From Prionace glauca (lineage: Eukaryota > Chordata > Chondrichthyes > Carcharhiniformes > Carcharhinidae), in assembly GCA_037974335.1 (NCBI GenBank), contig CM075740.1, positions 13,785,071 through 13,849,070 on the forward strand: a stretch of 64,000 bases of DNA. The letters run 5' to 3'. The translations under genes and the position numbers were made by a program. Each line of letters starts with the position of its first letter. Position 1 is the first letter of the stretch. Of the stretch, positions 29,335 through 40,009 are shown piece after piece. Below the pieces are notes generated by a model. That model had not been told where the DNA came from and did no database searches. It saw only the letters and a list, made by a program, of their open reading frames with translations.

Positions 29335-30478
29335 TCTACAAAAGCGTCCTCCGCTTTTCCTTCAGCCAGGGTCAGCATCCTTCCTTCATCTATCCTGTCA
29401 AGTACTGTATGAATTTGGCGGACTCCTATGAGATCACCTCTCATTCTCTAAATTCTAAAAGATGCAGATCGAGGTTCCTCAATTGTTTCTCCTAGAACAA
29501 TGCTGCCATCTCAGGAATCAGTATGATGAAACATTGTTGCACACTGTCTATGACAAATCTACACTCCCTTCTCGAAGGAGACCGAAACTGTATACATTAG
29601 TCACGTGCAGTCTCGCCAAGCCTCCATACAATCGTACAAGACATTTTAAACGAACTCTCAAATCCCCTTGCAGATGTGGCCAACATGCCATTTGCCTTCC
29701 GAATTGCATGTTTCAACTGAATGTTAGCTTCCACTGACTTATGACCAAGGACATCCAGGTCCCTTTGGACATCAATTCTTCCCAATCTCTCACTATTTAA
29801 GAAATAGTGGTTTTGCTACCAAAGTGAATAATTTCAATATTTCCAGATTATATTTCATCTACCATATTCTTGGCTGGTTTTTGAGTCTCTTTGCATCCTC
29901 CTCACAACTCACATTCTCAACTAAAGCAAACATGGAAATATTACATTTTGTTCCCAAATCCAAGCCATGGATATTGATTGTAAAAACCTGGGACACAACT
30001 ACTGCTCCTTCTGGCAACCCACTAATCACAATATGTCAACCTGAATGTGAGCCATCTATTCCTATAGTTTTTTGGAGTCTGATAACCACTTCCCAATCCA
30101 TGCCAGAATATTACAGACAAATCCAGTGTGCCCTTTTGTATTTACTAACCTTCTCAGAGGGACCTCATGCAAAAAGACTTTCAAAATCCAAATATACCAC
30201 AACCAACAACTTCCCGTTACCTATTCTGCAATTTATAACGTCAAAAAAAATAGGTTTTTCAAACATTCTTCCCTTTCTAAATCCATGTTGGCGCTGCACA
30301 ATTCGACCATTCTTTACGAAATGCACGTCATCAAATTATACCTCTACTACTGGGGTCAGGCTAATAGGTCTGTGGTTACACTTTTTCTTCCCTCTCCTTT
30401 CTCACATAGTGAGGTTATATTTGATAACTTAAAATCTGCAGGTACTGCTCCAGAATTCGTACAATTTTGTAATCCCAA
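29335..30478 (-). mobile_element. CR1-like LINE, partial ORF2
   Basis: The minus strand carries decayed CR1-like ORF2. Recognisable parts include GRIDVQRDLDVLGHKSVEA and IQLKHAIRKANGMLATSARG (29.6-29.8 kb). Upstream of these are reverse-transcriptase parts, including the complement of CTAATAGGTCTGTGGTTACA (about 30.36 kb), a typical 'NYRPVSLT' region. Many stops interrupt it. Confidence 0.75.
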
Positions 30479-30481
30479 TCA

Positions 30482-30785
30482 GGGCGGTGTGGTGCCTCGC
30501 ATTGCAGCCTCACGTTGCCCAGGACCAGGATTCGATTCCAGCCTTGGGTGACTGGCTGGGTGGAATGTGCACGTTCTCCCCGTGTCTATGTGGGGTTCAT
30601 CCCACAGTCCAAAGATATGCAGTTAGCTGGATCGGCCATGCTAACATTGCCTTTTAATGCCCCAAGATGAGTAGGTTAGGGGTATTAGGGGCTTTGAGCC
30701 TGGGTGAGATGCTCTGGGTGAGAGAGTCGGTGCAGACGCGATGGGCCGAACGACCTGTTTGAGCACTGTAAGGATTCTATGAAGT
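30482..30785 (+). mobile_element. V-SINE-like SINE
   Basis: It starts GGGCGGTGTGGTGCCTCGCA, with AGGATTCGATTCCAGCCTTG (B box), GTGCACGTTCTCCCCGTGTC and CACAGTCCAAAGATATGCAG. It ends GCAGACGCGATGGGCCGAAC and GGATTCTATG. Full length, moderately diverged. Confidence 0.88.
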
Positions 30786-31192
30786 TATGATTTTATTCTA
30801 TGATTCAATGAAACTGCTATCCCCACAGTCACCTCTTTTGATCATATGGCCCAAACTGTCTTTCCGATCAAATGAATTTCATTTAAACAAATTCATGTTT
30901 TTCTGATCGTGATACTTAAGCTGTCCGGTGGTTTCTGCTTATTCTACCACAACATGTAAACGGCAATATAGCGTGGCGCTGTTGTCCTCGGCGGAGCTGT
31001 TCTAACGCAGTGTCTGTCAGTGATGCGGGTCGCTTTCTATCTCGCAAAGTATTTTTCCTCACTTAAACCAATTTAAGACAAAGGTCGCTAACTTTAAACG
31101 CAATAACCTACTTAAAATTAGGCAACAAGACGTTTTACTGACAGATCTCTGAAGAATCTCTGCTTCATGTCGTTGGTGTGCGTAAACTGGAC

Positions 31193-31521
31193 CATCTCGA
31201 GGGCATCATGGCAGCTCAGAGGCTATCTCTGTTGCTGTGCGGACACATGGATTTGGGCCTGTGTCCGTGGGAGTTTGCGCGTTCTCTCCATGGTTGCGTG
31301 GGTTTCCTCCGGGTGCTCCGGTTTCCTCCCACATCCCAAAAATGTGCTTTTAGGCTGATTGATTGGGTAACAAATTGTCCCTATATAGGACCTCCCTGAT
31401 CCTCACACATTAGGCATAGACTAGAATCATGAATAGGTCACTGACCATGGGACGGCGGCGCGGGCTCGTTGGGCCGAAGGGCCTGTTTCCCGTGCTGTGT
31501 TGTTCTTTGTTCTTTGTTCTT
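31193..31521 (+). mobile_element. SINE with (TTGTTCT)n tail
   Basis: Same subfamily as 22914-23236: CACATGGATTTGGGCCTGTG, GTTTCCTCCGGGTGCTCCGG, CCCAAAAATGTGCTTTTAGG and GGGCTCGTTGGGCCGAAGGG, with a TTGTTCTTTGTTCTTTGTTC tail. Confidence 0.85.
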
Positions 31522-32639
31522 AATAGCGGAGGAGAGTGAATGCTGAGCGGCGCCGGGAGATGGCCGGGGTGTGACGGGGGAGTGGGGGGAGGTTGGTGGA
31601 GAGCGTGGGGTGCTTGAGGTACAACAATTGGATGTCTCCACAACTCTGGAACAGTCGGCCCCGCAGCATTGATATTTCTGAGCTATTCTGTTCGCCCAGT
31701 CCATTAATTAATGCATCAAGTGGACATCTCCAGTTCCATTCCGTCATTTCAGATCAAACGCAAATTTTCTTCATCAAAATAACTATTATTAAATTGTTTA
31801 AGTTTCGAAGGCAATTCTGCCAATTAATTCATAGCTTCTTAATTAGAATACAGGATAATCTTACTTAAGTGTCTTTCATTCCAAATATTCATGTATGTCT
31901 GTACCTGTTCTTACCATAGGCACGAACATAAGAATGGTTCGGCCTTATCTTGTTTGTTTCTAAATGTAAATACTAAAAAGTAATATAATACGGCTAAGGT
32001 TATATACTTATAAAAGGCAAACTAAAAATGCAATGTAATTTAATTATGATGGGTTAGATCTCTTGCTATCTTTACCATCACCCTGCTTGCTTGTTATTTA
32101 AGGCACACCTTTCAATCTATTGTTTCATATTCTACTGCTGCAAAGTACATGCAGTAATTCTATTACGCAACGGAAGTTTGCTCTTCTTCCAAATTTCAAT
32201 GCCATGTGTTTAAAAAGAATTATAAGAAATTTAATTTACTTGAGTATTCTAAAATTAATATTGATTGGACTAATATCTTCAGTTTGAAATAATGTAGGTT
32301 CAATATATCAAAACACTATCTTTTTGGCGTGCCTTATTTATTGTCGGTGCAACAAACTTGAAATAGTTGCCTTCAGGAAACTGCAAGTCACTTTTCAGCA
32401 CGTTTCCTTTGGTACTGCCGGTTCCTTCATTAACTTTGGGCAGAGAATGATTGCGTTTCATAATTGAAAACCATCACCGACATTGTTTATAGTTTGTGTT
32501 TTTGCTGGACTTTGCAGCTTGCAGTTTTACTTGCACCAATATATTTATGGCAGTCTGAAGTCAATCTACACAAAAAAAACTATGCACTGAAGGGAAATAT
32601 TGATTTGCGATTTATGTGAATTTTATAAAGAACGATTCT
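31522..32639. other. AT-rich intergenic DNA, no gene seen
   Basis: Apart from a short GC-rich patch at 31530-31640, nothing here resembles a gene or a named repeat. Confidence 0.45.
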
Positions 32640-32890
32640 TCTCTGAGTTCAAGTAAAAACTGAAAGAGCTCGAACAACTCAGCAGATCTGTCAACATCTA
32701 TGAAGAGAGAAACATAGTTCACGGTACAACTCCATATGACTCTTCTTCCCAAAATCATTTTGGAATAAGAATCATATTGGACTCGAAACGTTAAATATTT
32801 CCTTCTCCAGATAAGTTGGCAGACCAGCTAAGTTTTTCAAGCACACGCTGCTTTTATTGGAGATTTCCAGCATCCGCAGTATTTTGACTT
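32640..32890. repeat. interspersed shark repeat (related to 7.6 and 59.0 kb)
   Basis: It contains CAACTCAGCAGATCTGTCAA, GGACTCGAAACGTTAAATAT and the terminal GGAGATTTCCAGCATCCGCA. The last of these is the reverse-oriented partner of the GCTGGAAAT...CTCAGC word in the other copies. Confidence 0.6.
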
Positions 32891-32934
32891 CAACTTAACT
32901 GAGCTGCTTTCGGTCAAAGGCCTCACAGAACCTG

Positions 32935-33150
32935 AAGATATGATTTGATTTTATGATTTAATTTGATTTATTATTGTCACATGCGTTGGTATACCAGGAA
33001 AAGTATTGTTTCTTGCCCGCTGTACAGACAAGGCATACCGTTCACAAAGAAGGAAACGAGAGAGTACAGAATGCAGTGTTACAGTTGTACCTAGGGAGGA
33101 GCGAAAGATCAACTTAATGCAAGGTTCAAAAGTCTGATGGAAGCAGAAAA
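32935..33150 (+). repeat. non-autonomous shark repeat beginning 'TTTGATTTATTATTGTCACA'
   Basis: The order TTGATTTATTATTGTCACAT, AAAAGTATTGTTTCTTGCCC, GAGAGTACAGAATGCAGTG and GATCAACTTAATGCAAGGTT matches 42678-42929. That copy has a clear target-site duplication. Confidence 0.75.
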
Positions 33151-33651
33151 TGCTTCATAATATATCTTACCGATTAATTCAAATGATTGTATATTTTTAA
33201 TAACACCATGGTGCCGGTGTCCAAAAGAGGTTACTCAACGTGGCCTAAAATTGTGTAACCAGGTAATTAAGAAACTCTCACATTAAGCGCTGTGAATTAT
33301 TGCCAGAAACATCCACATCATGATCACCGCTATCCACACACTACAACATTCAGTCAGATCTACCTTAAAAATTATGTTGCAAGGTTTCTTCCACATGTGC
33401 GCATACGATTGGTGTCATTGACTTTACATAAATGCAGAACGCAACAAAAATTAACTTCACGATTCCTCACAATTAGAAATTTGCTAGGAATTTTGTCCAT
33501 GGAAGCAGATTGATAATAATCATAACGTTTGAGTTAATGGCAGTAATTTTATTGCATTGCGAGTATTTGCAACATTGCACTTTAACAGTACAGGGTGAAC
33601 ACATTCAATACAGGCAGCGAGACCGAGACAATAAACTGCCGATTGTGATGA
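33151..33651. other. AT-rich DNA downstream of IgL gene 2
   Basis: No gene or named repeat; it includes the probable 3' flank of gene 2. Confidence 0.4.
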
Positions 33652-33657
33652 TTTATT
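33652..33657 (-). promoter_or_regulatory. polyadenylation signal of IgL gene 2
   Basis: TTTATT on the plus strand (AATAAA on the minus strand) lies about 86 nt past the gene 2 stop codon. Confidence 0.55.
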
Positions 33658-33742
33658 TAAAATGTGCCTCTTTACTGCAGTTGATATTTTGTTAAACAGA
33701 CATTGCTACTAAAATAAGGAATCGACGCACAAGATCTTGGAA

Positions 33743-34065
33743 TCACATACAGCTGGATCTGGAGACGGTTGTTTGAAGCGGGTTTGCTTGAGTCTCGTGT
33801 TTGACCAGACACGAGTAAAGCTCGTGTGAGTTCCACTCTGAGGCTGACAGAGTCAGATAACTGCTCACACTGAACGTGTTGTCCGCCTCCTGCTGGATCC
33901 GACTGGTCTCAACCCCATTCCCTCTGACGCTGCCATCGACAGTCCATTCAATCTCCGCAGCTCCTGGGTTAAAACCGCTCACCAAACACACCAGGGTCGC
34001 CATGTTCTTCGCTGTGATTTGATCCGATGAAGGCGGGAGGAGAGACACAGTGGGGCTCCGTGGAC
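33743..34065 (-). CDS. IgL gene 2 constant-domain exon
   Basis: The acceptor CTTTCCAG|GT completes an AGT serine codon. The domain reads PRSPTVSLLPPSSDQI, ATLVCLVSGFNPGAAEIEW and SASEWNSHELYSC, and ends RSSCM before TGA. It looks closer to a standard shark constant domain than the gene 1 version, which has extra lysines. The middle 140 nt differ from gene 1 at only about five sites, while the preceding 111 nt differ at about 25. Confidence 0.95.
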
Positions 34066-37000
34066 CTGGAAAGTAGATAAAACAATTAAGATCCATTCTT
34101 AAATGACAAAAAGAGTCAGAATAAATGTTTGCATTGTTGAAATCTTTGAAGATTGCACGTCACAGTACAAAGCTGCGGGGTAGTTAACACAAGGAATCTT
34201 CATTAATGTTAACTGCACAGCTGCTGCCCCGAATAGTTTTGAACAATATATATTCTGTTAAGATATCCCTAATTTTTCTGCATGACTAGAAACACATGCA
34301 ATATCTTAAGTAGAAATTGAATCTTAGCGAAAATGAGTGCAGAACATAGCATTGATGTGTTCGAAGCTAATGATCGGCATTAGGAGTAAATCTTGGAACA
34401 AAGTTGGGAGTAAAGATAATTAAACACATAAAATTTGATTCTAAGCAGTGTACTGCTCAACAAACTATTAAGAACTTTCCAGTTTGCACTTCTTTTCACA
34501 GAAATGTAACATTGGGCTAATATCTGGAGTACTCTACATTCACTGCCATTGCCGGTTTGCACCTTCTCAGCTTGCACTAGGTTTTTCACCACTTGCCACA
34601 GTCATTTCCCCACAGCCCCAATCCTGGTCCGACTATAATGTGTAATCCTGCAGGAGACTGTTCCATTACATTCCGAATAATCTATCTGGGACATCATTGG
34701 GCTACAGCGTCACAAGTGGAAAGTTTTCAACAAACTAAAAAACAGTTTCCTACAAATAACGCTGCTAATGTAAACAGGTATATCCACGTTATATAATAAT
34801 AATCGAACAACAGTCTCAGTGTACAAACAATGCAACCAATGTGACTTGGCCAATAATTTACCTCTCAATAAATACGGCTTCAAGCGATTAACTGCTGATT
34901 GAAGTTTGTGGGTCTTTATTCTGCGGAAATAAGCTACCCCATTTCTTACAAGCATGGCTGACATTAAAACAAACGACACACAGTTGACTAAAACAGGCTC
35001 GGATATCCTGTGGTCGTGATGGGCCCTATGCTAATGCAAGTTCTTTGCTTTTATACTTAAAAAGAAATAGTCCCATGATAGTAACAATGAATTTTTACCA
35101 CGGATAATATGGTTGAAGACAGGATGTCACAACCTGGTGCCTGTTTGGCTAACCATTCACACCACGCGGTACAAGAACGAGCTCAAATGCCCGACTCTCG
35201 GTATTTTTTTATTGAATGTAAAGCAAAGAAGTAAATGTTGACACGTTACTGAATTTTCCCCAATTCTATACAATCCATTGCAGTCCGGAGAATTTCGCCT
35301 TGGGACATGTAAGGTTGTTGACACAATAACTGGGAGACTGAATCGTGCAATTTCAGAAGTGCATTTAACCCCGCTTATCCGAGTTTTATAATACTTCAGA
35401 ATTGAACTGAGCATCATAATACAGAAATATCTGAAATCCCATGGGATTATTGAGCAATCATTGCCATTCGTATAAATCTGCGCAAAAATGCGTCGACATC
35501 AAGGTCTGTATTATTGTCGGAATTACAGAGCATTTTCCATTTTCTATCTTATCCTTATCTCCGTGATACCGCCGGGGGAAAAAAAGTCACAATGCAATGG
35601 AGTACGCAAATTTTCAGTAATACAAATCTTCTCAGGCTGATCATAGAACCAGAAGGAAGGTTCAACTGAGTGAACAAAAAAAAGGTGCAGCAATCTGAAC
35701 GCCTGATGCGAGATATGCGCATGCAATTCATCAAGACGGAAGTTAATGGGCCAGTCACATGTTAAGGAAGTAGATATAATGTCAGTTACAGATGTTTGTT
35801 ATTCGGTTATGCCGAAAATAGAAGAGCGCTGACTATTATCGTTAGCTGATCGCTGTTATTTTTATTGTATTCTGCGGGCGGGGGAGGGAGGTGGTATGGA
35901 TTATTGAAAATCTTTTTTATCCTCCGAATGTGTTCACTGAGTTTGGAGACGAGATTGAGTTGCAGCAAGTTGTCACATTAATGTTACCAATCCGGGAGTG
36001 GGGATAAATGTGCATTATTGCTCTAAGTGGAATGATTTTGCAATTTAGCCTTTTCACCGGCGCTATCCGTCTAAGAAACAATGGGGGTGGGGTTCTTAGA
36101 ATCTTGGAAAACTGAGAGGCGAAACGCATTCTTTGAAAAGAGCGCGCACTGAGTCAATTTCCGACATATTTGTGTTTATTTCTTAGAATATTTCTCCATT
36201 TCACTATGATTCTGCTCGCCCTATTAATACAGGTAAGATGCAGCAGTGCCAACAGCCCCTTGGCCAAACAGTATATCCTATCGCGCCCTTTTGCTCTCTC
36301 GCAATGAAATTCAATCGCAAGTTATCAGCTGACCGGAAGGTGGAAATTTCAACTTCCATCTCGCTGGTAAAATACTTTCATTGCATTCTGGATGTAGGGG
36401 GGGTATGGAAAATTGAAAATCTTTTTTTGTCTGAACGGTTTCACTCAGTTTGGAGACGAGATTGAGTTGCAGCAAATTATCACATTAATGCTACCAATCC
36501 GAGAATGGGAATTAATGTGCTCGAAGTGGAATGAACTTTTGATTTTGTAATTTAGCCTTTTAACCGGCGCTATCTAACTCCAAAACTCTGTGGGACTTTA
36601 ATAACCTTGGAATTCTGGAACACAGAATGAGGCCAAACGCTTTTCTTTGAAAAGAGCGCGTCCTGAGTCAATTTCCTACATAATCGAGTTTCATTCTTAG
36701 AATATTTCTCCATTTTACCATGGTTCTGACCGCCTTATTAACACAGGTAAGATGCAACAGTGCTAACAGCCCCCTTTGCCAAACAATCTATCCTATCCCA
36801 CCCCGTCCGCCCTCTTCCAATGCGATTCAATTGATGTTCTCCGACTATGGACTAGCCGGAAGGTGGAAATTTCAGCTTCCATCTCGCTGGAAGAATATGG
36901 AGCAAATTTCCGCCAGAACATTCAGGAAGATCCCAGTGAACCTCGTTTCACTTTCCCTCTGTCCTATTTGAAACCGGATGATATGGTTTCATCTGAGAAA

Positions 37001-37723
37001 AAATTGTCCCGGACACGTTTAAAAGCCTAGATATTGCCTGCAAAATTGGTCGCATTGACTAACTTTTGCAAGGCACATGACACTGATTCACCAGGTCTAT
37101 CAAAGTGCATTTAAATGACATTAGCCGTGATTTTCTATAATTCATACTGTAAAGCCAATATGTTTAAAGTGTTTTTTCTTCAGTGTCCGCAATAACGCGG
37201 TAAATAATTTACTTACTGCCCAGGTTCAGCTTGGTTCCTTTCCCGAAGGTACGAGCTGCATAACAGTAATAATCGGCGGCGTCCTCCGATTGAACGTTGG
37301 TGATGGTTAAATGCATCTTGTTACTCGATGAGTCCACAGACCCGGCGAAACGATCTGGAATACCCGAAGCCATACCAGAGTACTCGGACCAAACAAGCAC
37401 AGGGGCTCTGTCGGGTTTCTGCCAGTACCAGCTCGTGTAGTAGCTGCCAATGCTGCCTCCGGACGCGGTACAGGTGATCTTGACAGTCTTTCCCGGGGAT
37501 GTTGAAATGGATCCTGGCTGGGTCAGGACAATATCTCCGATGGTACCTGGTGAAATAAGTTATTGACCTGTCAGGCTCGACAATTGTTTATATTGTTTGC
37601 AATTCAGCTCCGTTAAAGTCAAACATAGACAATTGTGCAGTAAAAATAGCAACAAGAGTGAAAGTTAACGCAACACCTACTGTGAAAACAGAGCATTAGT
37701 GCGGCAAGAACTCGAACAGTCAT
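33743..37723 (-). CDS. immunoglobulin light chain gene 2, germline-joined V-J plus C (lambda-like)
   Basis: Three minus-strand exons (37723-37681, 37546-37217, 34065-33743) join in phase 1 to 696 nt, giving 231 residues with no internal stop. Residues 1-15 are the leader. Residues 18-109 are the V domain (C40, W54, C109), residues 110-114 (YAART) are CDR3, and FGKG (115-118) lies in the same exon. Residues 126-231 are one constant domain ending SSCM. CDR3 is five residues, against 11 in gene 1. As in gene 1, fusion removes the need for RAG joining. The leader intron is 134 bp and the J-C intron 3.15 kb. A TATA box and a perfect octamer lie upstream. The gene faces gene 1 and appears functional. 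Confidence 0.93.
35897..36405 (+). repeat. tandem duplication unit 1 in the gene 2 J-C intron
   Basis: This unit of about 508 bp is followed directly by a diverged second copy. Shared words in order are TTTGGAGACGAGATTGAGTT, TTTAGCCTTTT, ACCGGCGCTATC, TTTGAAAAGAGCGCG, AGAATATTTCTCCATTT and CAGGTAAGATGCA. Near its end, ATGATTCTGCTCGCCCTATT leads into ACAG|GTAAGA. That is a short leader-like open segment followed by a donor-like site. Confidence 0.75.
36406..36910 (+). repeat. tandem duplication unit 2 in the gene 2 J-C intron
   Basis: This is the second copy of the 508-bp unit, at an estimated 80-85% identity by eye. It keeps the leader-like segment: ACCATGG context, MVLTALLTQ, then a GTAAGA donor-like site (about 36719-36752). 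Conservation of that segment in both copies is noted, but no partner exon was identified. Confidence 0.75.
37217..37546 (-). CDS. IgL gene 2 fused V-J exon
   Basis: The acceptor is TTTCACCAG|GT and the donor GGCA|GTAAGT. Marks: DIVLTQPGSISTSPGKT, ITC, SYYTSWYWQKP, GIPDRFAGS, LTITNVQSEDAADYYC, then YAART and FGKGTKLNLG. V and J are continuous, with no signal sequences between them. Confidence 0.95.
37681..37723 (-). CDS. IgL gene 2 leader exon
   Basis: It encodes MTVRVLAALMLCFH plus one base and ends at A|GTAGGT. The hydrophobic core VLAALML matches a secretory leader and resembles the gene 1 leader. Confidence 0.88.
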
Positions 37724-37784
37724 GGTGAAGGTCCGAGTGAGGGTCAGACTGAAATACTTCTTGACACAGTGCGTTCCTGGGCTC

Positions 37785-37792
37785 TTTATAAA
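37785..37792 (-). promoter_or_regulatory. TATA box of IgL gene 2
   Basis: TTTATAAA (palindromic) lies 62 bp upstream of the start codon, a plausible distance for a short 5' UTR. Confidence 0.6.
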
Positions 37793-37902
37793 GCTCTCCT
37801 TAAGAGGCTGCAACCTTGACAACGTCATTGAATATTAAGTATGTATGCACAACCCCGTCATCTAAAGCGGGCAATAAGATTTCGTGTCCTGAGTTGACTG
37901 CT

Positions 37903-37910
37903 ATTTGCAT
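37903..37910 (-). promoter_or_regulatory. immunoglobulin octamer of IgL gene 2
   Basis: A perfect octamer reads ATTTGCAT on the plus strand, hence ATGCAAAT in the direction of the gene. It lies 180 bp before the start codon and about 110 bp before the TATA box. Octamers bind Oct factors and are standard in immunoglobulin promoters. The spacing to TATA is longer than usual. Confidence 0.5.
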
Positions 37911-38199
37911 AGGCGCCTGTCAGCTATTTTAGAAACAAATGTCAAAAAATAGATTTCAACCCGTGAATAAATGAATACCAGAAAAATGAAATGGCAGGTA
38001 AAACATGGGTGACTGCGTGACCAGCGTATTTGAGGTTTAGAAGCCTGAGCAGGACAATAAAGCGGAAAAGCTGGGGGCAGTAAACTGGTTTGTGACTATA
38101 TGATTCCGCCCAAACTCGAGTTGGGAAAGCAGAGTGCGAATTGAGTTTGAGCAGAGCGAGAAATTAAAGAGGTTGAGCAGTGTCCTTATTAACAACACA
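37911..38199. other. upstream flank of IgL gene 2, nothing further recognised
   Basis: AT-rich, non-coding in appearance, ending in a microsatellite. Confidence 0.4.
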
Positions 38200-38375
38200 C
38201 AACAGATAGATGAGTGGATGGACAGAGAGACAGAGCGATAGATAGATAGAAAGATAGATGGATAGAGGGTCGGACGGTTAGGACGGATAGAAAGAAAGAA
38301 CAGATATGTAGGTAGGTAGATGGAAAGACACACAGATAGATAGATAGAGAGGAATAGACAGACAGACAGGCAGAA
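38200..38375. repeat. GATA/GACA-type microsatellite
   Basis: Imperfect runs of GATA, GACA, GGTA and GAAA tetramers, about 175 bp in all. The minus-strand frames through it are repetition artefacts. Confidence 0.85.
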
Positions 38376-38745
38376 AGTGAAGGATGGAAAATGCACACGA
38401 ATGTTTGATGTTGATTGCACCTTGTGTTCTTCGCGAACTGCCGGGAATGGAGAGCCTTGGTGAATTAAGTGTTCTGAGAAAAACATGGACGATGAGATTA
38501 AGTTTTATTAATCGGCCTGGGAGGGATACTTTTTGCCACATGAGACTGCGAGTTTATTATGTCAACACTTTGAAGAATGAATTGTGAAAAGTCAAATAAA
38601 GCAGTTGTTCATTAAAATTGTGACAGTTATGGAAGCTTCAAGATCAAGCACGGATTGCACCCTTATCGTTGAAAATATTGTACTAAATTCCGTTCGTACG
38701 TAATTTGAAAATAGCGCCTAACACTCACAACAAATTCATAAATAT

Positions 38746-39056
38746 TCATAGAATCATAAAATCCCTGCAGAAGCAGGCTGTTCGGCCTATCAAGCCTGCT
38801 TCGACAGCAATGCCCCAGGTCCATAACCTCACCCATTTACACCACCAATTCCTGGACAGGATAGGACAATTCAGCGTGGCCAATCCATTTATCTTGCACA
38901 TCTTTGGATTGTGGGAAGAAACTGGAGCATCAGGAGGAATCCCACGGAGGAACGGGAGATCTTCACACGGACAGTCACCCAAGGGTGGATTTGAATCCGG
39001 GTCGCTGGAGCTGTGAGGCGGCAGCGCTAAAACCTGTGCCACCGTGTCACCCTTAA
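38746..39056 (-). mobile_element. V-SINE-like SINE, minus strand
   Basis: Plus-strand complement in order: ATAGAATCATAAAATCCCTG, TTGCACATCTTTGGATTGTG, GGACAGTCACCCAAGGGTGG, GGATTTGAATCCGGGTCGC and GTGCCACCGTGTCACCC. Moderately diverged, near full length. Confidence 0.87.
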
Positions 39057-39134
39057 AAACTAACAATAGACGAATAATAGTTAATGATGCCATAATCTTC
39101 TGTTTTTCTCCAGATGAACACCTGGTTGGGGGCT

Positions 39135-39365
39135 GATGGATTTAGTTAGCCGGGATACCTCGCACGTGTATCAGAACAATGCCAATGGTGCCGGTTCAAT
39201 TTCTGTTCTGACTCCGGTGGACTGGGGACCTGCCGTCTGCCCCTGCACCCGAGAGTGAGGACAATGGCAAACCACCACTGACAAAACCTGCCGTGAAAAC
39301 GGCTCAGGCCAAAGCATCAACAGACAATGGGCCAAGGTTCTGCCTTCTGCAGAGAACAGATGGAC
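39135..39365 (+). repeat. possible further tRNA-like interspersed repeat
   Basis: TAGTTAGCCGGGATACCTCG and GTGCCGGTTCAATTTCTGTT look like the A- and B-box regions of a tRNA-derived repeat. A G-rich stretch follows (GGTGGACTGGGGACCTGCCG). There is no second copy in the window to prove it. Confidence 0.35.
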
Positions 39366-39515
39366 AACTGAACAGGGAAGGTGCCGGAACATTCGGAAAT
39401 AGCGAAGGCCAGCCCTGTTCAGGAGTAGGTGTAAGGAAATTTCTAACATATATGGACCGGACAGTTGGTAAATAAGGCTTCAGAAAAGCAGACAATCGAA
39501 AATAATTCAGTTTAT

Positions 39516-39960
39516 TTGAAGTGAGCCAGCACGGGTTTGTGAAAAAACAAGTTGTTTTTGACTAACAAAATGGCATTTCTCAGTAAACAGCAAAACGTTT
39601 AATGAAGTGAATGCAGTGCATGCTATTTATATAGATTTAAAGAAATCCTTTGGCAAAGTTCCACATAAAAGATTGTTTAATAAAATTGAGGATCATGGTA
39701 TAGGAGAGTTAGTTTCACGTTGGACTTGTAAAAAATGTCTTGAGGACAGAGAAGAGTAATTTGCACCTTTTTTTAAGAATGGGGGATGATAAATATTGGT
39801 GTTTCCTCGCTGTCAGTGCTGAGAAAGTTGGCCACGATATAAAACGTCAAGGTATGGCAAACAGTGAGGAGATCACAATTCACTGCAACAACGCACAGAT
39901 AGCGACAGGAATTCACAGACAAGAGACAGATGTAATTTAATGCAGGTATATGTGCTGGTG
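39516..39960 (+). mobile_element. LINE reverse-transcriptase fragment
   Basis: It reads SQHGFVKKQ, then an equivalent of the YxDFxKAFDKVPH block (nucleotides ATAGATTTAAAGAAATCCTT, GGCAAAGTTCCACATAAAAG), continuing into the 'KLRIMGIG' region. Heavily decayed. Confidence 0.65.
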
Positions 39961-40009
39961 AATTTTGCCAGAAGAGATAGAGCGAGTCAATACATTTTTA
40001 CTTTAATTT

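Larger units (their letters stand above)
34066..37216 (-). other. J-C intron of IgL gene 2
   Basis: This 3.15 kb intron is 1.25 kb longer than that of gene 1. About 1.0 kb of it is a tandem duplication (35897-36910). The rest (34066-35896) is AT-rich with no recognised gene or repeat. Confidence 0.7.

Noticed and set aside
38037-38486. Minus-strand frame of 149 codons rich in serine and leucine
   Set aside because: It is a translation of the GATA/GACA microsatellite and its flanks.
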